Shown here: piece after piece, positions 62,907 through 64,000 of the stretch | Position numbering within the stretch: position 1 is the stretch's first letter | Layout of the letters: every line of letters starts with the position of its first letter | Origin: Parapedobacter sp051400755 | GTDB taxonomy: Bacteria; Bacteroidota; Bacteroidia; Sphingobacteriales; Sphingobacteriaceae | DNA length: 64,000 nt | Direction of reading: 5' to 3' | NCBI RefSeq assembly: GCF_051400755.1 | Contig: NZ_JBLFFL010000007.1 | Span: forward strand, 124,001-188,000 | Made by a program: the position numbers and the translations under genes | The notes under the pieces: generated by a model | The model's database searches: none | Seen by the model: only the letters and a program-made list of their open reading frames with translations | Told to the model about the DNA's origin: nothing

Positions 62907-64000
62907 CTAGTAGCAAGGGACTACCGATTTCGAATAGTCCTTAATTTTAGAGGTACCATAGTGATTGGTCTTTGAGACTCTTCCACCATGCTCGGCCATT
63001 TTACTTTGCAATATATTGTAGAATCGATCAATCATCGCGTTACTCTCAAATGTGTTTTTAGGAGGCGGCGATGCTTCTACGTGACTTTCCAATATTTCTT
63101 CGGCTACGTCCTTTATTTGAGCTGTCAACCTCGCAGCTTCTTTCTCACTAATAATTGAGCCATTTGCACGAACTCTTGGAAACTCAAAATATAATGTTTT
63201 TGTAAAAGTTCCTCTATAATATTCGATTTTTAGGTTATTGCCTTCCATGTATTCTGTTATGTAATCAAAACGCAAGTTTCGCACGCCACAGGCTTGATAA
63301 ACTCCACCGGATACGGGTTGGTACTCCCAAGAGTCACAGTTTGACGGCAAATCAGGATCCGCATTGCCAATAGCGCCTGTTTCACCTATTCCATCTTCCC
63401 CGTTAAAGGATGTATTTCCTTCACCATTACTGCCTGTTCCGCCACCACTTCCTCCTCCACCACCAGGAATAGTACCGATGTCTGTTTCCTCGCAGATAAT
63501 TTCATAATGAGGTGCGCATGTTGTGACCGGAGGAATGTCTCCGCTCGGCGCATATACGGTCACACAGGTTTCGTAATAATAAGGATAACAAACATAAGTA
63601 TCAGGGTTCGGGTCCACAACCATGGAAAGCGATGTCCGTCCTGAGGGTTTAGTCAACAGCTGGCGCGTGGAAATTGGGTTACCGCCTTCAATAAGCGAAA
63701 AAGCTGATTTGCTAGTGAACCAATCTTCCACAATAGCTACACCGGTAAATGCCGTATTGGGAGTATCCGTAGGGAGCAAGGTAATGAGATGATGCCGCCA
63801 ATCGCTACCCGCGGTCCTAGTTGCCCGAAGCCAGGTGTTATCATTGAAGGAAGTACCTTCGATACCGCCTGACTTAAGAATGAGATTTTCGGAAAGTACC
63901 ACTGGGGCAAAAACAGTGAGCGTTTCTTCGGATTCCTGAGCATATGCTGCTCGCCACAGTACAGTCCTATCCAACTTTTGCCGATAACTCATACCGTCGG
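62907..64000 (-). CDS. Large secreted or surface protein, start beyond the window
   Basis: The visible 361 residues from the ATG at 63992 begin in ordinary-looking sequence without signal peptide, and the frame is open to the window edge, so the real start is probably outside. A Cys-containing middle (YVCYPYYYETC, TTCAPHYEIICEE) is followed by a Gly/Ser-rich linker (GGGGGSGGGTGS at about 177-188) and a folded C-terminal part with many charged residues. No known domain recognised. The C-terminal end (HGGRVSKTNHYGTS) is small and polar. Function unknown. Confidence 0.6.
   Translation of the reverse strand, partial: DGMSYRQKLDRTVLWRAAYAQESEETLTVFAPVVLSENLILKSGGIEGTSFNDNTWLRATRTAGSDWRHHLITLLPTDTPNTAFTGVAIVEDWFTSKSAFSLIEGGNPISTRQLLTKPSGRTSLSMVVDPNPDTYVCYPYYYETCVTVYAPSGDIPPVTTCAPHYEIICEETDIGTIPGGGGGSGGGTGSNGEGNTSFNGEDGIGETGAIGNADPDLPSNCDSWEYQPVSGGVYQACGVRNLRFDYITEYMEGNNLKIEYYRGTFTKTLYFEFPRVRANGSIISEKEAARLTAQIKDVAEEILESHVEASPPPKNTFESNAMIDRFYNILQSKMAEHGGRVSKTNHYGTSKIKDYSKSVVPCY

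Noticed and set aside
62401..64000. Polymorphic toxin with immunity gene
   Set aside because: The arrangement is suggestive, but no toxin or immunity domain could be recognised and the start of the large protein is missing.

Overview
The window looks like a chromosomal segment of a free-living Bacteroidota, most likely Sphingobacteriaceae (Parapedobacter/Pedobacter-like; genus not proven). Reasons visible in the sequence: a SusC/SusD pair, several promoters of the Bacteroidota type (TTG, about 20 nt, TAnnTTTG), a DUF2723/GT117 membrane protein, an HU-CCDC81/SPOR protein next to ExbB/ExbD/TonB, moderate GC (about half) and few strong Shine-Dalgarno sequences. No rRNA, tRNA, CRISPR array or insertion sequence was found.

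Layout. 1-8.3 kb is housekeeping: the end of sucD, a DtxR/MntR-type regulator, smpB, a membrane-bound MutS-like ATPase with pcm, a small outer-membrane protein, priA and a DUF423 protein. 8.4-16.4 kb holds a membrane-anchored protein of unknown function, an acyltransferase, a large ThuA/sugar-dehydrogenase/PKD/cytochrome c lipoprotein, a papain-fold-like protein and panD.

16.5-36.1 kb is the main accessory region: about 19.6 kb of genes all on the minus strand, many overlapping by 1-8 bases. In transcription order they are an IlvD/Edd sugar-acid dehydratase, an SDR, a GntR/FadR regulator, a sulfatase-sialidase fusion, a sialidase, SusC, SusD, a sulfatase, a sialate O-acetylesterase, N-acetylneuraminate lyase, a NanM-like mutarotase, an MFS transporter and a second DapA-family aldolase. 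It reads as a locus for sulfated, O-acetylated sialoglycans (or another nonulosonic acid). The usual ManNAc kinase/epimerase genes are absent. A dehydrogenase, a dehydratase and a second aldolase are present instead, which suggests an oxidative, non-phosphorylative route. A shared 13-base motif precedes the regulator, the fusion gene and susC.

36.2-41.4 kb: an NrnA-like phosphoesterase, an FKBP lipoprotein, TatD, asparaginase and FolC. 41.5-51.9 kb is an envelope operon (two large TPR proteins, a beta-barrel protein, HU-CCDC81/SPOR, ExbB, ExbD, TonB-like). Its middle TPR gene is a chimera made by a 2.5-kb tandem duplication that joined the start of the barrel gene to the last three quarters of the TPR gene. 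52-53.7 kb: pyrR-pyrB. 53.7-54.7 kb: a RES/Xre toxin-antitoxin pair with a palindromic operator. 54.7-56.9 kb: a BlaI/BlaR1-like pair whose peptidase carries 81-bp tandem repeats interrupted by an assembly gap (10 N). 56.9-61 kb: a Ycf48-like propeller protein coupled to a GT117 protein. 61.1-64 kb: a WYL regulator and three AT-richer genes of unknown function, the last running off the window.
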